Below, in pieces: positions 7,968-14,955 of a DNA stretch of 25,487 nt (positions are counted from its first letter, which is position 1; each line of letters starts with the position of its first letter). The stretch spans positions 13,900 through 39,386 of the forward strand of contig PLNO01000193.1 of the NCBI GenBank assembly GCA_003141795.1, written 5' to 3'. This DNA is from Spirochaetaceae bacterium (GTDB taxonomy: Bacteria; Spirochaetota; Spirochaetia; SZUA-6; Fen-1364). Both the position numbers and the translations under genes were made by a program. The notes under the pieces were generated by a model that was given only the letters and a program-made list of their open reading frames with translations, searched no databases and was not told where the DNA came from.

Positions 7968-8767
7968 GTGCGGACAGTAGCCGGTGCACCCGGCTCTGTC
8001 AACCAACTCACCGTCTGCTCGATGACCTTCCCGCCCTGCGCGCCGGTGAGGAGGAGGTGCGTGGCGCCTGCGACCACGACGTGCCCCTTCTTTCGCGCCC
8101 CGATCCTCCGCTCGATGAGGGGGAGCACCGACTGGGGAACCGCCTGATCGGACGACCCGATGATCGTGAGCGTGTCGGCCGTCACCCTTCGGAGGCGCCT
8201 GACGGCCATGCGTTGAAGCCGCAAGAGCGACGCCGCTTGCGCGGGGTAGCGCCACTTCCAGTATTCCCGCGCGAGCACCTCGGCGTCCCTGTCGAAAGGG
8301 ACCGACGGCTCACGGAGCGGCCAGGGAACGCGACGAATGAAGAGGGCGAGCAGCGGAGTGATCGGAAGAAGCGGGTTGCGCGCCCGAAGCGCCGGTGCCA
8401 GGAGCACCATGCGGCCCACGGCGAATCGCGAGGCGAGGAGCACGGCGAGGATGCCGCCCATCGAATAGCCGACGACGTGCACCGTGTCGCACCGGGAGCG
8501 CAGGTTCAACATTGCATCCGTGGCCTCGCGGAGCCAGTCCCGCCATCCCGACTGCATGAAGTCCCGTCCGTTCGTACCGTGGCCGGGGAGCCGTGGGGCG
8601 CAAACGGTCAGGCCGCGGGCGGCAAGCCCTTCGCAGAGCCCCGCCATGTCGCGCGTGGAGCCCGTGAATCCATGGAGGAGCAGGGCCCCCTCCCTGCCGC
8701 CGGGGAGAAGGCGGGGAAGCGCGCTGGGAACGACCGTCGTGTCACCGGGGATCCTGCTGAATATCAT
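7964..8767 (-). CDS. Alpha/beta hydrolase, esterase/monoacylglycerol-lipase type
   Basis: A 267-residue cytoplasmic serine hydrolase. ALLLHGFTGSTRDM (28-41) supplies the oxyanion hole, and PGHGT (61-65) is typical of lipase/carboxylesterase members. The catalytic triad is Ser102 in GYSMGG, Asp207 in IIGSSDQAV and His237 in ATHLLL. A helical cap lies between about 125 and 185. The substrate is not predictable beyond short or medium acyl esters. The ATG at 8767 has no Shine-Dalgarno sequence and is only nine bases after a TATATT box, suggesting a near-leaderless mRNA. The gene ends in a four-base overlap with leuB. Confidence 0.88.
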   Translation of the reverse strand: MIFSRIPGDTTVVPSALPRLLPGGREGALLLHGFTGSTRDMAGLCEGLAARGLTVCAPRLPGHGTNGRDFMQSGWRDWLREATDAMLNLRSRCDTVHVVGYSMGGILAVLLASRFAVGRMVLLAPALRARNPLLPITPLLALFIRRVPWPLREPSVPFDRDAEVLAREYWKWRYPAQAASLLRLQRMAVRRLRRVTADTLTIIGSSDQAVPQSVLPLIERRIGARKKGHVVVAGATHLLLTGAQGGKVIEQTVSWLTEPGAPATVRT

Positions 8768-8776
8768 ATCGCGAAA

Positions 8777-8805
8777 AATATAGTCCGTAGCGGCGGCTCA
8801 GGGAA
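8777..8805 (-). promoter_or_regulatory. Candidate near-leaderless promoter of the hydrolase-leuB unit
   Basis: Read on the minus strand: TTCCCT (8805-8800), 17 bases, TATATT (8782-8777), then nine bases to the ATG. The -35 match is weak (3 of 6). The 70-base gap to lysO holds nothing else that I can recognise. Confidence 0.4.
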
Positions 8806-8837
8806 GCGACGGCGCTTTGCCGTGGAACGGGTGCCGA

Positions 8838-9779
8838 TCATCTGCCGATCTGGTAGAGCAGCGGCACCAGGAGGGGAACGCTCAGGGATAGCACCGCACC
8901 CGACGCCATGGAGAAAGGCACCGCGTCGGGACCGCAATGCTTTTCGATCAGCGGCAGGGTGACGTCCATGCTCGTCGCAGCGGCCGCTCCGATCGCCAGA
9001 TGGGGAAAGCGGGTGCGGGAGAGGACGGGGATGAGCACCATGGCCATCGATTCGCGGAGCATGTTGGAGATGAAGGCCACGGCACCCGTGGCAGGGCCGT
9101 CGAGCCGTGTAAGGATGACCCCCGACAGCGAGTACCATCCGAATCCCGAAGCAATGGAGAGGGCCGTGCCGGCGGGCATGCCGAGGAGAAAGCCGACACC
9201 CGCTCCGGCTCCGAGGGTTCCGACCATGGTGGCAAGCGGAAGCGCGATGAGGTGGGGGTGCGTGACGATCTCACCCCATCGGATATCGGTTCCCCCCAGT
9301 CCGATCCCCACGATGAGGAGAAGCGCATAGAGCAGCCACGTGATGAGCGACTCGCCCGTTGCCCCGGGAAAGAGGGGGAGGAGCAGCCCCGTGAGGAACC
9401 CCGCCGCGAGCACGCCGATGAGCAGTGCGGGGTCGCGGAGCAGACACAGCCCGCCTCCCCGCCGCGCGTCGGAACGCGGTGCAACTCCCGCACGCGCCGC
9501 GAGCAAGGAGAACACGACGAGCAGGACGGCGAGCGTGCCCGCAAGAGTCGCGGTGGCGAACGCCAGCGCGGTCAGGCCGAGTGCACCCGCGTTGTCGATG
9601 ACCTCGCGCGTTCGCCCGATGCGAAACCCCATTGTCGCAACCATGGCCATCAGCGTGAGCATGCGGAGTCGGGAAAAAGGGGGGAGGGAAGAAAAGCGTC
9701 GGAGAGCCGGGATCCTCCCGAGGGCGACCCCGCAGAGGAGCGCCCCCGGTATCGCGAGGAGCGGGAGAACCTGGCTCAT
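8838..9779 (-). CDS. lysO: LysO-type lysine exporter (DUF340 membrane protein)
   Basis: A 313-residue integral membrane protein with about eight to ten hydrophobic segments. Its second half has the LysO signatures SGFGWYSLSGVILTRL, FISNMLRE and AATSMDVTLPLI, and conserved glycine-rich segments sit among the helices. LysO (YbjE of E. coli) exports lysine and its toxic analogue. Export would balance the lysA-type gene 3 kb away, although the two are not in one operon. The gene lies 26 bases downstream of the xylose-isomerase-like gene in the same direction and has no clear Shine-Dalgarno sequence, so it probably belongs to that operon. Its direct connection to the sugar isomerase is not obvious. 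Confidence 0.85.
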   Translation of the reverse strand: MSQVLPLLAIPGALLCGVALGRIPALRRFSSLPPFSRLRMLTLMAMVATMGFRIGRTREVIDNAGALGLTALAFATATLAGTLAVLLVVFSLLAARAGVAPRSDARRGGGLCLLRDPALLIGVLAAGFLTGLLLPLFPGATGESLITWLLYALLLIVGIGLGGTDIRWGEIVTHPHLIALPLATMVGTLGAGAGVGFLLGMPAGTALSIASGFGWYSLSGVILTRLDGPATGAVAFISNMLRESMAMVLIPVLSRTRFPHLAIGAAAATSMDVTLPLIEKHCGPDAVPFSMASGAVLSLSVPLLVPLLYQIGR

Positions 9780-9805
9780 CCGACAGAATGCACGATCGGT
9801 CTCTG

Positions 9806-11011
9806 CTACATTCCCAGAAGCTTGCGGTTCACCATCTGGTCGAGCCGTGCGATCTGCGTACCGGTGCCGTTGACCTTGTCGTAATCCACGTGCACCTTCA
9901 GGAGCTCCGCCGGATCCCCCTGGGACAGGGTCTTGGCGATGCCCGGCTCACGATCCCAGAGCGCGGCCATCATCTTGTTGCACTCGGGATCAGCGGCGAT
10001 GTCGTGCGCCTTCTTCTCCGCCATGCGGTAGTTCTCGATGTTCTGGCGGATGAAGTCCATGCGGATGCGCGTGCTGTTCTCCTTGCCGGGTGCCGTGTCG
10101 GCGCGGAGGATGTGGTTGTCGAACTCCGCGTGCCCCTGCCAGCCCATCCGGTCCAGGAGCCAGAGCGTTGCCACCATTTCTTTGATCCCGTCCATGCCGA
10201 CGAGCATGGGCAGGTCATTGTCGAACTGGCCGGGCTTCTGGTTGCCGACGTGGAGGAAAAACAGCTTCTTCGCCTGCACCACCATGGCAACGGCCACTTC
10301 GGCGGTGAGGTTCGTCATTCCTTCGTGCTGCAGGACCTCGGGGTTGACGCCCCAGAATGAGGGGTCGTTCAGCATGGCGATGAGCCCCAGGGCGTGGCCC
10401 GCGGTGGGTACGTACATCTCCCCGCGCGGCTCGTTCGGCTTGGGCTCGATGCTTCCGTGCCGGATGCTGCCGTTCTGTTCCTTGATGTAGCGCTCCGCAA
10501 GGTTGAGGCCGTCGATGAGGTACTGGTAGTTCCTCTCCCAGGGCACGGAGAACTGGCACTCGAAGCCGTCGCGCGCGACCCAGTAGGTGAGGTATTCACC
10601 GCCGAGATAGTTGCCGATGCGGATCGTCCGCATCACCTTGCGCGCGGCGAGCAGGCGGATCTCGGGATTGGGGTTCGTGAGCCCCCCGTTCCTGAACAGC
10701 GGGTTGCCGTGCAGGCTGCACGTGGCCATCATGAACTTCAGCTCCGCGGCGTCCAGCTTCTCCTTGATCGTGCGCAGCGTCTTGGAGGCGGGGCTGGAGG
10801 GATCGAGGTCGTCCTCCAAGTGGTGCGGGTCCCAGGCCACCAGGTCATCGTCGTGCGCGGAAGTATAGTCGATCAGTTTCTCTTCCCTGGCCTTGCACAA
10901 CAGGTCGGCAACCTCCACCGACGAGACGCGGTCCATGATCGAGGGACCGAACGGGTCGCCCACGGGGTTGGCGACGCACCAGAACGGCATCGAAAGCTTT
11001 CTCAACTTCAT
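9806..11011 (-). CDS. xylA: Xylose isomerase-family TIM-barrel enzyme with an altered metal ligand
   Basis: A 401-residue aldose-ketose isomerase closest in motifs to the actinobacterial (class I) xylose isomerases. Visible matches: His53 and Asp56 in SAHDDDLVAW, Glu189 and Lys191 in SIEPKPNEPRGE, Glu225 and His229 in VNPEVLQHEGMTNL, Asp264 and Asp266 in FDNDL, Asp298 in EFDNH. Two differences stand out. One residue is inserted in PEV(L)QHE. The aspartate expected in the FHIDLNGQ segment is His254 (LFFLHVGNQ). The sugar may therefore differ from xylose. No xylulokinase is adjacent; rbsK is 9 kb away. The start ATG at 11011 has GGGAGAA upstream and overlaps the preceding stop by one base (TGATG). 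The symbol denotes the family only. Confidence 0.8.
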   Translation of the reverse strand: MKLRKLSMPFWCVANPVGDPFGPSIMDRVSSVEVADLLCKAREEKLIDYTSAHDDDLVAWDPHHLEDDLDPSSPASKTLRTIKEKLDAAELKFMMATCSLHGNPLFRNGGLTNPNPEIRLLAARKVMRTIRIGNYLGGEYLTYWVARDGFECQFSVPWERNYQYLIDGLNLAERYIKEQNGSIRHGSIEPKPNEPRGEMYVPTAGHALGLIAMLNDPSFWGVNPEVLQHEGMTNLTAEVAVAMVVQAKKLFFLHVGNQKPGQFDNDLPMLVGMDGIKEMVATLWLLDRMGWQGHAEFDNHILRADTAPGKENSTRIRMDFIRQNIENYRMAEKKAHDIAADPECNKMMAALWDREPGIAKTLSQGDPAELLKVHVDYDKVNGTGTQIARLDQMVNRKLLGM

Positions 11012-11391
11012 CAGGTTCTCCCTTCCGTCCGAGGAGGCTCGCAGGCCTCGCATTTATTGGAGTCGATGGACAACACGCGCATGAGCCCCAGCGGCTTTCC
11101 ACACTGCCTGCATTTCAGCCGGTAGGGCCACATCAGCTTGCGCTGCCAGATGACCACGGCGACTGCCGCAGCGGCCACTGCCACGAGGTAAATGTCGGCA
11201 ACCCCGTAGTGATTGAAAAGCCACGCCGCCACCCAGGCCCCGATGATCACGGCCGTAAGGGAGAGCGTTGCTATCCTCTTGCGCTCCGCGGCGGCCTTGA
11301 ACCGTCTCTGGTACATGTGGAAAACCCAGAGCCCGACCATGGGGACGAGCAGGACCTTCAAGAGAAGTGCTGAAATGGCAGTTTGTTCCAC
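11011..11391 (-). CDS. Small membrane protein with a C-terminal zinc-ribbon-like tail
   Basis: A 126-residue protein not recognised as a named family. Three hydrophobic helices (about 6-26, 41-60 and 66-82) are followed by a short cytoplasmic tail. The tail has Cys94-x2-Cys97 (CRQC) and Cys114-x2-Cys117 (CEAC), a four-cysteine metal knuckle. The GTG start at 11391 is supported by GGAG five bases upstream and by a promoter 20 bases further back. The stop codon overlaps the xylA ATG by one base, so the two are coupled. A regulatory or scaffold role is possible but nothing in the sequence proves one. Confidence 0.7.
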   Translation of the reverse strand: MEQTAISALLLKVLLVPMVGLWVFHMYQRRFKAAAERKRIATLSLTAVIIGAWVAAWLFNHYGVADIYLVAVAAAAVAVVIWQRKLMWPYRLKCRQCGKPLGLMRVLSIDSNKCEACEPPRTEGRT

Positions 11392-11411
11392 GTATGCTCC
11401 GTAGGATTGGC

Positions 11412-11440
11412 AGTGTAGCGGGCGGCGTACCCGGCGTCAA
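11412..11440 (-). promoter_or_regulatory. Promoter of the membrane protein-xylA-lysO operon
   Basis: Minus strand: TTGACG (11440-11435), exactly 17 bases, TACACT (11417-11412). The start would be near 11405, giving a leader of about 14 bases that contains the GGAG ribosome-binding site of the GTG-start gene. Confidence 0.7.
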
Positions 11441-11475
11441 TCCGGCTGTGGCGCCTCGCCCCGGTTCATACCCTC

Positions 11476-11504
11476 TTGACGCAATGTTCGATGCGTGCTA
11501 TTTT
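11476..11504 (+). promoter_or_regulatory. Promoter of the lipoprotein-tetR operon
   Basis: TTGACG (11476-11481), 17 bases, TATTTT (11499-11504). The predicted start is near 11511, inside the palindrome described next, and 58 bases before the first gene. Confidence 0.7.
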
Positions 11505-11532
11505 AAGTAAGTAATCGATCACATACTTAAAA
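11501..11532. promoter_or_regulatory. Palindromic TetR-type operator overlapping the -10 box
   Basis: A 32-base palindrome with perfect nine-base outer arms, TTTTAAGTA (11501-11509) and TACTTAAAA (11524-11532). A nearly symmetric centre surrounds ATCGAT; 28 of 32 positions are symmetric. It covers the -10 box and the predicted start point, so a bound dimer pair would block transcription. AAGTAAGTA-type words are common in TetR-family sites, and the only regulator in this operon is the TetR gene at 12302. Autoregulation is therefore likely. Confidence 0.7.
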
Positions 11533-11568
11533 GGACGCCAAATGTGCGGACCAAAGGAGAACCAGTTC

Positions 11569-12282
11569 ATGCGGAAAACGACAGTAGCCTTCCTTCTCTC
11601 GGCAGTATCCCTGGGCGCATGCGCAACCGTCGCTGCGAGCGATGTGGCGCTGAAGACCGAAGCGCGGACCGTCCCCGAGTTTTCTTCGATCGTTCTCAAC
11701 GGCATCGGTACGGTTCGCGTGCATCGCGGACCCCGGAAGGTCCTCGTGACCCTGAATGCCGACCTTCTCGATCGCTATGAAACGATAGTCAAAGGCAAGA
11801 CGCTGATGATAGGGTTCAAGTGCGGCATCGGGACACTGAGGGCCATGCGGAATGTGAAAACATGCGAGGTGGACGTCACGGTCCCCGAGCTCGATAAAAT
11901 CGAGCTCAACGGCAAGGGTACGATCATCGCCGACTCGTTCTCAGGCTCGAGCATGGACATCGTGCAGAACGGCGCGAGCACGCTTCAATGCGATCTTGCC
12001 TACGAGACGGTCAGGCTCAACGCAACGGGCGCAGGGTCGATCGCGCTTCGCGGCTCGGCCTCCAAGCTGGATGTCCGTTCCACGGGGAACGAAAAGATCG
12101 AGGCTCGCGATCTCGTCGCACGAGTCGCCCGAATCCGCGTGAGCGGTGCCGGAAAGGTCACCGTGAGTGCAGAGGACGCGCTCGATGCCTCGGTCAGCGG
12201 TGCGGGGAGAATCCTTTTCTCGGGGAATCCCCAGGTCACCCAGCGCGTGTCGGGCGCCGGCACCATACAACGGGCCGGCTGA
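11569..12282 (+). CDS. DUF2807 (GIN-domain) exported lipoprotein
   Basis: A 237-residue exported protein. The signal sequence has a basic start (MRKTT), a hydrophobic core and a plausible lipobox LGAC with Cys18; cleavage by signal peptidase I a few residues later is an alternative. The mature part is a repetitive beta-solenoid of DUF2807 type, with recurring VRLNATGAGSI, IRVSGAGKV, ASVSGAGRI and RVSGAGTI turns. These are the putative adhesin or envelope-facing GIN repeats. An upstream in-frame ATG at 11542 exists, but AGGAG at 11555-11559 sits properly before 11569. TetR follows after 19 bases in the same operon. The family's function is unsettled; cell-envelope surface location is the best inference. 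Confidence 0.8.
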   Translation: MRKTTVAFLLSAVSLGACATVAASDVALKTEARTVPEFSSIVLNGIGTVRVHRGPRKVLVTLNADLLDRYETIVKGKTLMIGFKCGIGTLRAMRNVKTCEVDVTVPELDKIELNGKGTIIADSFSGSSMDIVQNGASTLQCDLAYETVRLNATGAGSIALRGSASKLDVRSTGNEKIEARDLVARVARIRVSGAGKVTVSAEDALDASVSGAGRILFSGNPQVTQRVSGAGTIQRAG

Positions 12283-12301
12283 CGGGAAGGTCGGGGGGAA
12301 A

Positions 12302-12967
12302 ATGGGCACGGAGAGGTCACGCGCGAAGCTCGGAAGGCCCGCCAGAGTCCCGGGCGAAAAACACACGAAGGAAAAGATCTTCGACGCGGCAGTCGATCTG
12401 TTCGCCGAGCATGGCTACGACGCCACATCGGTCAGGCAGATCGGCGCGGCCGTGGGCCTGACGGAGAGCGCGGTCTACCGGCATTTTGCCGGCAAGAAAG
12501 CGATCCTCGATGCGGTATTCGCCTACGTGGAAAGCCGGATCTACGCTCCGCTGCCCATCGGAGGGAACCAGGGCGAGAAAGAAGGGGATTCGATATTCAG
12601 GAGCCTGCTCATGCCGGTGCCCCGGATCATCGAGACGAATCCGCTGGTCGTGAAAATCGTGCGTATCATGTACGCAGAGATGCATCACAACGCTGAAATC
12701 CGTCGCTACTATCGGGAAGAATACGTGGAGAAGGCTGACGAGCTCATGGAAGGGATATTCAAGGAATCCATTGAGAAAGGATTGATCCGCGCGTGCGACC
12801 CCCGAGCCCTGGCCCGTGTCTTCAACGCATTCCGCGCGGAGTGGGCCTTTCAGAGCTTCATCATGGATCATGAAGCGCCTCCTGACGTCGGCGCGCTGCA
12901 GCGGGACCTGGAAGCTCCGATCCGGCTTTTCGAGGACCTGCTCGTGCCGGGGAAAGACGTCCCCTGA
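12302..12967 (+). CDS. TetR-family transcriptional repressor
   Basis: A 221-residue protein with the TetR DNA-binding domain at residues 23-69: KIFDAAVDLFAEHGYDATSV, then the helix-turn-helix QIGAAVGLTESAVYRHFAGK. The C-terminal all-helical ligand domain is divergent, and its ligand cannot be predicted. The start ATG follows a purine-rich GGGGGGAAA. It is the second gene of the operon headed by the DUF2807 lipoprotein, and the palindrome at 11501-11532 is the evident target. The probable logic is self-repression relieved by a small molecule or by envelope stress, with the lipoprotein as the controlled output. Confidence 0.92.
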   Translation: MGTERSRAKLGRPARVPGEKHTKEKIFDAAVDLFAEHGYDATSVRQIGAAVGLTESAVYRHFAGKKAILDAVFAYVESRIYAPLPIGGNQGEKEGDSIFRSLLMPVPRIIETNPLVVKIVRIMYAEMHHNAEIRRYYREEYVEKADELMEGIFKESIEKGLIRACDPRALARVFNAFRAEWAFQSFIMDHEAPPDVGALQRDLEAPIRLFEDLLVPGKDVP

Positions 12968-12991
12968 CGGGAGGGCCGGTCAGCGCCAACG

Positions 12992-13020
12992 TTGACCCAT
13001 GGACGGACCCCGGCTATCTT
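12992..13020 (+). promoter_or_regulatory. Leaderless promoter of the flavoreductase
   Basis: TTGACC (12992-12997), 17 bases, TATCTT (13015-13020). The ATG at 13027 is seven bases after the last base of the -10 box, exactly where transcription should start, and there is no Shine-Dalgarno sequence. Confidence 0.65.
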
Positions 13021-13026
13021 GTTCGC

Positions 13027-14046
13027 ATGCATCCCCCCGACCCCCGGCCCTGCATCGACGTCAACGACGGAAAACGGGTCGTTCCGGCAGAACCGGGGAC
13101 GCCGATCCTCTTTGCCCTCATGCGCGAAGGGATCTTCCTCCCTTCGGCCTGCGGGGGCAGGGCGAGTTGCGGGCAGTGCAGGGCGCGGATCACCGCTGGG
13201 GGCAGCGATCACGTCCCCGAAGAGATCGCTCTCATCCCGGAGGCGGACCGGGCCCGTGGGATGCACCTGACCTGCCAGGTGCGTGTCACCGGGAACACGC
13301 GCATCATCGTGCCCGAGAGCTCACTCGGAGCGGCGCAGTATCAAGCCCATGTGGCCGCCGTCCGGGATCCTGTCCGCGATATGCGTGAGGTCGACCTCCA
13401 TCTGGATGCAGCGGAGATGCACTTCACGGCGGGCCAGTACGTGCAGCTCCTCCTCCCCGGGAGCGAGCGCGCCCCACAGCCCCTCTATCGTGCGTATTCC
13501 ATCACCTCCCCGCCGTCGCGGCCGGGCCTCCTCTCACTCCTCGTCGCACGGGTGGAGGGCGGAACGTGCTCGACCTACGTTTTCGAGAGCCTGCACGAGG
13601 GCGACGCGATCACTGTCAACGGGCCGTTCGGCGATTTCCATTTACAGGGAACGGACAGGCCCGCGCTGCTGGTGGCCGGCGGATCAGGCATCGCGCCGAT
13701 GCGGAGCATCCTCATCGATGCCGGAGAGCGGGGACGGGAAAAGGAGCTGACGCTCTTCTTCGTCGCTCGGACACGGGCGGACCTCGTATGGTTCGAGGAG
13801 GTGCGGGCCCTGGAGGCGCGTCTGCCGCGTTTCCGATTCGTTCCCCTCCTCTCCCATTCCCGCGCCGACGACGGGTGGGAAGGGGAGAGGGGAGGCATGG
13901 CCTCGGTGCTCGCCAGGCTGCTCCCTCGTCTGGACGGCCACGAGGCGTATCTCTGCGGGGGACCCGGCATGATCGACTCCGCGATCGGCGCGCTGCGCTC
14001 CCGGGGGATCGCGGAGGAGAGGATCTTCTTCGACAAGTTTTCCTGA
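13027..14046 (+). CDS. Soluble NqrF-like [2Fe-2S] ferredoxin/FAD/NAD oxidoreductase
   Basis: A 339-residue electron-transfer flavoprotein. The N-terminal plant-type ferredoxin domain has Cys42, Cys48, Cys51 (ACGGRASCGQC) and Cys83 (LTCQV). FAD binding follows at RAYSIT (155-160), then NAD(P) binding at AGGSGIAPM (217-225) and LCGGPGMID (309-317). The motif order and C-terminus (RIFFDKF) resemble the NqrF subunit of the sodium-pumping NADH:quinone reductase. The N-terminal membrane helix of NqrF is missing and no other nqr genes are near. It may act as a ferredoxin-type reductase for an oxygenase or reductive enzyme elsewhere. It appears monocistronic and leaderless, starting at the ATG at 13027. 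Confidence 0.85.
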   Translation: MHPPDPRPCIDVNDGKRVVPAEPGTPILFALMREGIFLPSACGGRASCGQCRARITAGGSDHVPEEIALIPEADRARGMHLTCQVRVTGNTRIIVPESSLGAAQYQAHVAAVRDPVRDMREVDLHLDAAEMHFTAGQYVQLLLPGSERAPQPLYRAYSITSPPSRPGLLSLLVARVEGGTCSTYVFESLHEGDAITVNGPFGDFHLQGTDRPALLVAGGSGIAPMRSILIDAGERGREKELTLFFVARTRADLVWFEEVRALEARLPRFRFVPLLSHSRADDGWEGERGGMASVLARLLPRLDGHEAYLCGGPGMIDSAIGALRSRGIAEERIFFDKFS

Positions 14047-14076
14047 TCCCGCCCAGCACCCCGGAGGCGATTGCGA

Positions 14077-14105
14077 TTGCTTTGAGGCCAGAGCGGCTGT
14101 ATTAT
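14077..14105 (+). promoter_or_regulatory. Promoter of the 254-residue hypothetical gene
   Basis: TTGCTT (14077-14082), 17 bases, TATTAT (14100-14105). The start would be near 14112, at the GGGAGG Shine-Dalgarno sequence (14112-14117) that precedes the ATG at 14123. Confidence 0.5.
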
Positions 14106-14122
14106 CGGATCGGGAGGTGCGT

Positions 14123-14887
14123 ATGGCAGTCAATCTGTACCTATCGACGATTCCTGAAGCACTGATCGCTTCCATGCTGACACCGATGGATTTCGGTTCC
14201 TACTACGCCGTGGGCATGGAAAAGAAGACCCGGGGCCAGGCCCAGTACCTGAGCGTGAACCGCGGGTTCTCCAGCGACTACTTCCCCATGGCGGATATCG
14301 ACAGCCGGTGCGTTCCGCACGCCAACGGAGAACCGAAACACTCGGTGTACCTGTCGATCTATCGCGTCCTCGAGCATGTCCCTCTCAGCGCCGTAGGAAA
14401 TCTCTACCTTGCAACGCGCGACGGCAGGGTGCTGGAGATCGCGCCGACGAAGACGCTCCCGAGCTTCCCCAAGGCGTTCCGCTTCTACCAGGAGATCTGT
14501 CCCGTGTCTCCGCGCGTCGTGAGCGGCCTGAACCCGCGGGAGTTCTGCTCGTTCATGACGGATTCCAAGCGGAGCATCCACGTGCCCAAGCTCTTCTTTG
14601 CGGAGCTCGACCTGGGAGAGCTCGCGGAGAACCCCGAAACGGGCAGCGTGCGCGACCTCCCGTACCCGAACATCGAGCACCTGAGGTCCTGCATCACCGA
14701 GCTCAAGAAAGACCCCGCGAAGGGGACGAAGACGGTAGACAGGGCTGCGCCCGTCGAGTTCCCCTACAGGATGGTGCAGAACGGTTTCTTCCTGGGGGAC
14801 GCCAAGGAGATGCTCTACTACCCGATGCCCTCGGAGAAGGAGCTGCAGACCACGCACTACGTATGGTGGAGGTCGGCGCTGGGCTGA
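14123..14887 (+). CDS. Conserved-looking hypothetical protein, 254 residues
   Basis: I do not recognise the family. The protein is soluble, with no signal peptide or membrane segment. It opens MAVNLYLSTIPEALIASML and has notable aromatic patches (GSYYAVGMEKK at 26-36, HYVWWRSALG at the end). Five cysteines are scattered: Cys63, Cys126, Cys142, Cys190 and none paired as CxxC. Well-formed codon use, a good ribosome-binding site, a clean promoter and a strong hairpin immediately after the stop show it is a real single-gene unit. The ATG at 14123 is five bases after GGGAGG; the GTG at 14117 lies inside that site and is rejected. Confidence 0.7.
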   Translation: MAVNLYLSTIPEALIASMLTPMDFGSYYAVGMEKKTRGQAQYLSVNRGFSSDYFPMADIDSRCVPHANGEPKHSVYLSIYRVLEHVPLSAVGNLYLATRDGRVLEIAPTKTLPSFPKAFRFYQEICPVSPRVVSGLNPREFCSFMTDSKRSIHVPKLFFAELDLGELAENPETGSVRDLPYPNIEHLRSCITELKKDPAKGTKTVDRAAPVEFPYRMVQNGFFLGDAKEMLYYPMPSEKELQTTHYVWWRSALG

Positions 14888-14909
14888 GATCGGACGAGTC
14901 GACTCCGTG

Positions 14910-14932
14910 AAGGCCGGCACCCTGCCGGCCTT
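14910..14932 (+). terminator. Strong hairpin terminator after the hypothetical gene
   Basis: Perfect ten-base arms AAGGCCGGCA and TGCCGGCCTT with a CCC loop, 22 bases after the stop codon. Only a weak T-rich tail (GTGTTT) follows, so the terminator is good but not ideal. Confidence 0.7.
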
Positions 14933-14943
14933 CCGTGTTTCCA

Positions 14944-14952
14944 GGGGGGGGG
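14944..14952 (+). repeat. Run of nine G in the ribosome-binding region of the DegT gene
   Basis: A homopolymer of nine G ends four bases before the ATG at 14956 and replaces a normal Shine-Dalgarno sequence. Such tracts slip during replication, and changes in length here would alter spacing of initiation signals. Confidence 0.6.
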
Positions 14953-14955
14953 CGG

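Noticed and set aside
7968..8255. A 96-residue N-terminal extension of the LeuB-type enzyme
   Set aside because: It overlaps the hydrolase coding region; the ATG at 7967 gives the exact family N-terminus.
8937..9884. A 315-codon plus-strand open frame
   Set aside because: It is antisense to the membrane exporter gene and has charged low-complexity composition.
12964..12986. CTGAC/GTCAG inverted repeat after the TetR gene as a terminator
   Set aside because: Arms of only five bases and no T-tract; too weak to call.
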